Part shown: positions 7,617 to 8,697 of the stretch, piece after piece
How the letters are laid out: each line of letters opens with the position of its first letter
How positions within the stretch are numbered: the stretch's first letter is position 1
NCBI GenBank assembly: GCA_905197435.1
Contig: CAJJYX010000141.1
Coordinates: 1 to 8,697 of the forward strand
Direction of reading: 5' to 3'
Source of the DNA: an uncultured Bacteroides sp.
Lineage (GTDB): Bacteria > Bacteroidota > Bacteroidia > Bacteroidales > Bacteroidaceae
Length of the DNA stretch: 8,697 bases
The notes under the pieces: generated by a model
What the model was told of the DNA's origin: nothing
Seen by the model: the letters and a program-made list of their open reading frames with translations, nothing else
Databases searched by the model: none
Position numbers and translations under genes: made by a program

Positions 7617-7623
7617 TCCTTTC
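7617..7623 (-). promoter_or_regulatory. Shine-Dalgarno site that fixes the dehydrogenase start
   Basis: The minus strand reads GAAAGGA, ending 9 bases before ATG 7607. It abuts the alternative ATG 7616 and lies downstream of ATG 7694, so only the 7607 start is properly served. Confidence 0.75.
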
Positions 7624-7650
7624 GTTGGTTCATATGTTTTTCCGAACCGT

Positions 7651-7679
7651 ATAGTAACATAATTCGCGCAAAATCGGAA
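7651..7679 (-). promoter_or_regulatory. Possible sigma-A promoter for the dehydrogenase
   Basis: On the minus strand TACTAT (7651-7656) could be a -10 box. It is 17 bases downstream of TTCCGA (7674-7679), a poor -35 with three of six consensus bases. The implied transcript start is near 7644, giving a leader of about 37 bases. The position is sensible but the -35 is weak. Confidence 0.3.
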
Positions 7680-7691
7680 TTGCCCTTTTCG

Positions 7692-7718
7692 CATATCGGT
7701 ATTGCATTTATCGATATG
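7692..7718. repeat. Inverted repeat, 7-bp arms, possible operator upstream of the dehydrogenase
   Basis: CATATCG (7692-7698) and CGATATG (7712-7718) are perfect inverted copies separated by 13 bases. The element lies just upstream of the candidate -35 of the dehydrogenase, a position where a dimeric regulator could act. The arms are short and AT-rich, so chance cannot be excluded, and I do not recognise the regulator. Confidence 0.3.
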
Positions 7719-7849
7719 TTGTGAATCGGACTGAATTTGCCGCTGTTTTGAACGGTTGTCAATGCATCCCGCTGTTTGTTATTGTACGATAGAAGAGGAG
7801 CAAAAGAGTATAAAAAAACGAAACCCACAACCCATGTGATATGTTTATA

Positions 7850-7884
7850 ATGCCCGGAACATGCACAAATGAGGTTCCCGGCAT
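7850..7884. repeat. Inverted repeat, 11-bp arms with one mismatch
   Basis: ATGCCCGGAAC (7850-7860) pairs with GTTCCCGGCAT (7874-7884) at 10 of 11 positions around a 13-base loop. On the plus strand a run of seven T follows about 10 bases later; on the minus strand, the direction of the genes, none follows closely. It may be an RNA hairpin in the 3' region of the upstream transcript or a regulator site. Confidence 0.4.
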
Positions 7885-7918
7885 ACAAATGCACATTTTT
7901 TTGTTAACCTGAATTCTG

Positions 7919-7973
7919 CATGTCGAGTGTACCCAATCTGTTTCTGCGTCAGGTATTGGCTGCACTCGGCATG
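7919..7973. repeat. Large imperfect hairpin just after the HExxH-protein gene
   Basis: CATGTCGAGTG (7919-7929) pairs with CACTCGGCATG (7963-7973) at 10 of 11 positions. Inside it CCAAT (7933-7937) pairs with ATTGG (7955-7959), giving a two-tier stem-loop. It begins five bases after the stop codon of the upstream minus-strand gene. That suggests a 3'-end or RNA-stability structure, but no T-tract follows in that direction. Confidence 0.45.
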
Positions 7974-7978
7974 TAAAA

Positions 7979-8697
7979 TCAGTCATTGACGGTCGTTCTT
8001 TGTTTTCCGTATTTCTCCTTCATTTCTTTCGTGTGTGCGCGAAGCAGTGTCAGCGCTCGTGTCTGAATGCGGGAAAGCGCCGTTTGGTCAGTATCCGCAA
8101 ACTCGCACGCGAACTCGCATGCGAACTCGCGCGCGAGTTCGCGTTTGATCCTTGCGGAAGCGACTGCATGACTGTCGCCCGCTCTGCTTTCATCCGCTTC
8201 CGACAGGAACTTTTGCAGCAGCCCCACATCGCCGGAGTAATGAAGCTCCACAAGCTTTGCCCGGTATTCCAACTCCGCCGGAGTGATCTCCGGGAATCGC
8301 TTCATGTCCACGGTATGCTGCGCTTCGTGCTTCAGGAGGGAAACAAGAAATCGTTCGCTTGCAAAGTCATACGCCTGCTCGACGCAGTTGATCGTGCCGT
8401 CGGGCGATGCCCAGCCGCCCGTACCAAACCGGCCGCAGGGCAGATAATCCATCCAGCTGCGGAATATGAAGCCCTTGAGAATATTGACGGTATATTCCGC
8501 CGTTCCATCCGGCAGCTGGACCTGATAGACCGTCGGGACGGTTTCCCGCCAGATATAGGGGCCGTAATACCCCTGCGTTTTCCCGAAAAGCGCATGATAG
8601 CCCTCCGCTTCAAACACCGATTGAAGCCGCTCAGCCAGAAGCGCTTCCTCCGCATCGGGCAGATGCAGGAGCGCCCTCAGCTGTGCCAGCAGCCTGT
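7979..8697 (-). CDS. Hypothetical protein with HEAQH zinc-peptidase-like motif (5' end outside the window)
   Basis: I do not recognise the family. The frame stays open from the window edge (8697) to TGA at 7979-7981, giving at least 239 residues. A GTG at 8617 is only an internal candidate, and the 26 codons before it have a normal, Leu/Ala/Glu-rich coding character. The motif HEAQH (bases 8315-8329) fits the HExxH zinc-binding signature, and glutamates in ELEYRAKLVEL, about 15-25 residues later, could supply a third ligand as in gluzincins. Upstream of it, aromatic and Gly-rich sequence (YYGPYIW, GRFGTGGWASPDG) looks like a folded catalytic region. The C-terminal third is charged and helical, and includes the tetrapeptide series RELA-REFA-CEFA-CEFA encoded by a 12-base tandem repeat. 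No signal peptide can be judged because the N-terminus is missing. A metallopeptidase role is an inference from a short motif. Confidence 0.75.
   Translation of the reverse strand, partial: RLLAQLRALLHLPDAEEALLAERLQSVFEAEGYHALFGKTQGYYGPYIWRETVPTVYQVQLPDGTAEYTVNILKGFIFRSWMDYLPCGRFGTGGWASPDGTINCVEQAYDFASERFLVSLLKHEAQHTVDMKRFPEITPAELEYRAKLVELHYSGDVGLLQKFLSEADESRAGDSHAVASARIKRELAREFACEFACEFADTDQTALSRIQTRALTLLRAHTKEMKEKYGKQRTTVND
8101..8136. repeat. Three tandem copies of a 12-base unit within the HExxH-protein gene
   Basis: ACTCGCACGCGA (8101-8112), ACTCGCATGCGA (8113-8124) and ACTCGCGCGCGA (8125-8136) differ only at one or two positions. The unit length keeps frame and encodes on the minus strand the repeating four residues [R/C]EFA. 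The third unit runs into an inverted copy, so that 8121-8142 is a perfect 22-base palindrome. The likely origin is replication slippage in GC-rich sequence. Confidence 0.85.

Larger units (their letters stand above)
7608..7978. other. Gene-free intergenic region of 371 bases with three inverted repeats
   Basis: No ORF here has homology I recognise, and no tRNA or known riboswitch is visible. The region separates the HExxH-protein gene from the dehydrogenase; both are on the minus strand. It contains a ribosome binding site, a weak promoter candidate and three inverted repeats listed separately. It should hold the end of the upstream transcript and the control region of the dehydrogenase. None of the hairpins is followed by a proper T-run in the minus-strand direction, so I do not call an intrinsic terminator. 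Confidence 0.6.

Noticed and set aside
6609..7724. A 371-codon open frame on the plus strand across the dehydrogenase region
   Set aside because: It is antisense to a complete LDH/MDH-family protein with all motifs and a proper ribosome site on the minus strand. The plus-strand translation is Cys/Arg/Asn-rich and resembles no family.
7813..7819. T-run on the minus strand considered as an intrinsic terminator
   Set aside because: The preceding sequence has at most a four-base stem (CACA/TGTG) and no GC-rich hairpin.
7846..7851. A perfect TATAAT on the plus strand
   Set aside because: There is no matching -35 at 16-18 bases upstream, and no plus-strand gene follows; it would run antisense into the HExxH-protein gene.
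7719..7907. Possible Rex sites near the dehydrogenase (TTGTGAA at 7719-7725, TTGTTAA at 7901-7907)
   Set aside because: Rex sites need an inverted second half about four bases later; neither half has one, so only half-sites are present.
8101..8136. The 12-base tandem repeat considered as a CRISPR array
   Set aside because: The units are contiguous without spacers, far too short, and lie in frame within a coding region.

Overview
The window is best read as two unrelated pieces of DNA joined near 5477-5500. The left piece (1 to about 5500) looks like a gut Bacteroides or close relative. It carries a single-chain hybrid two-component system of the SusR/HTCS type and the start of a GH89 alpha-N-acetylglucosaminidase. 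Both genes are preceded by a Bacteroidota-type -7 box (TAnnTTTG) and neither has an obvious Shine-Dalgarno sequence. The right piece (about 5477 to 8697) looks like a Clostridia-type Firmicute. All its genes lie on the minus strand, and the three whose starts are visible have clear AAAGGA-type Shine-Dalgarno sites 6-9 bases upstream.

Layout: 1-273 is an upstream region with a probable promoter. 274-4446 (+) is the 1390-aa sensor/regulator. 4550-5587 (+) is GH89, with authentic sequence only to about residue 317 of an enzyme usually around 700 aa. 5414-5692 (-) is HdrC-like, with authentic sequence only for its first 72 residues. 5696-6562 (-) is HdrB-like and complete. 6660-7607 (-) is a lactate/malate dehydrogenase. 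7608-7978 is a gene-free stretch with three inverted repeats. 7979-8697 (-) is the C-terminal part of an unrecognised protein with an HEAQH zinc-protease-like motif.

Left piece, function: the HTCS probably senses a glycan fragment in the periplasm and switches on a polysaccharide utilisation locus. The adjacent GH89 gene suggests host glycans with terminal alpha-GlcNAc (certain mucin O-glycans or heparan-type chains). No SusC/SusD pair is in the window.

Right piece, function: the dehydrogenase is followed on the same strand by hdrB and hdrC, consistent with a redox operon. The flavin subunit hdrA, if present, would lie past the point where the sequence switches to Bacteroides. The dehydrogenase has Arg at the position where classical lactate dehydrogenases have Gln, so malate/oxaloacetate is a serious alternative substrate.

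The most important observation is the junction. Two genes in opposite orientation both lose their family sequence at the same place, and a 24-base stretch there reads as genuine family sequence in both. An assembly or library chimera is more likely than a real recombination event. I did not find a convincing previously undescribed system.
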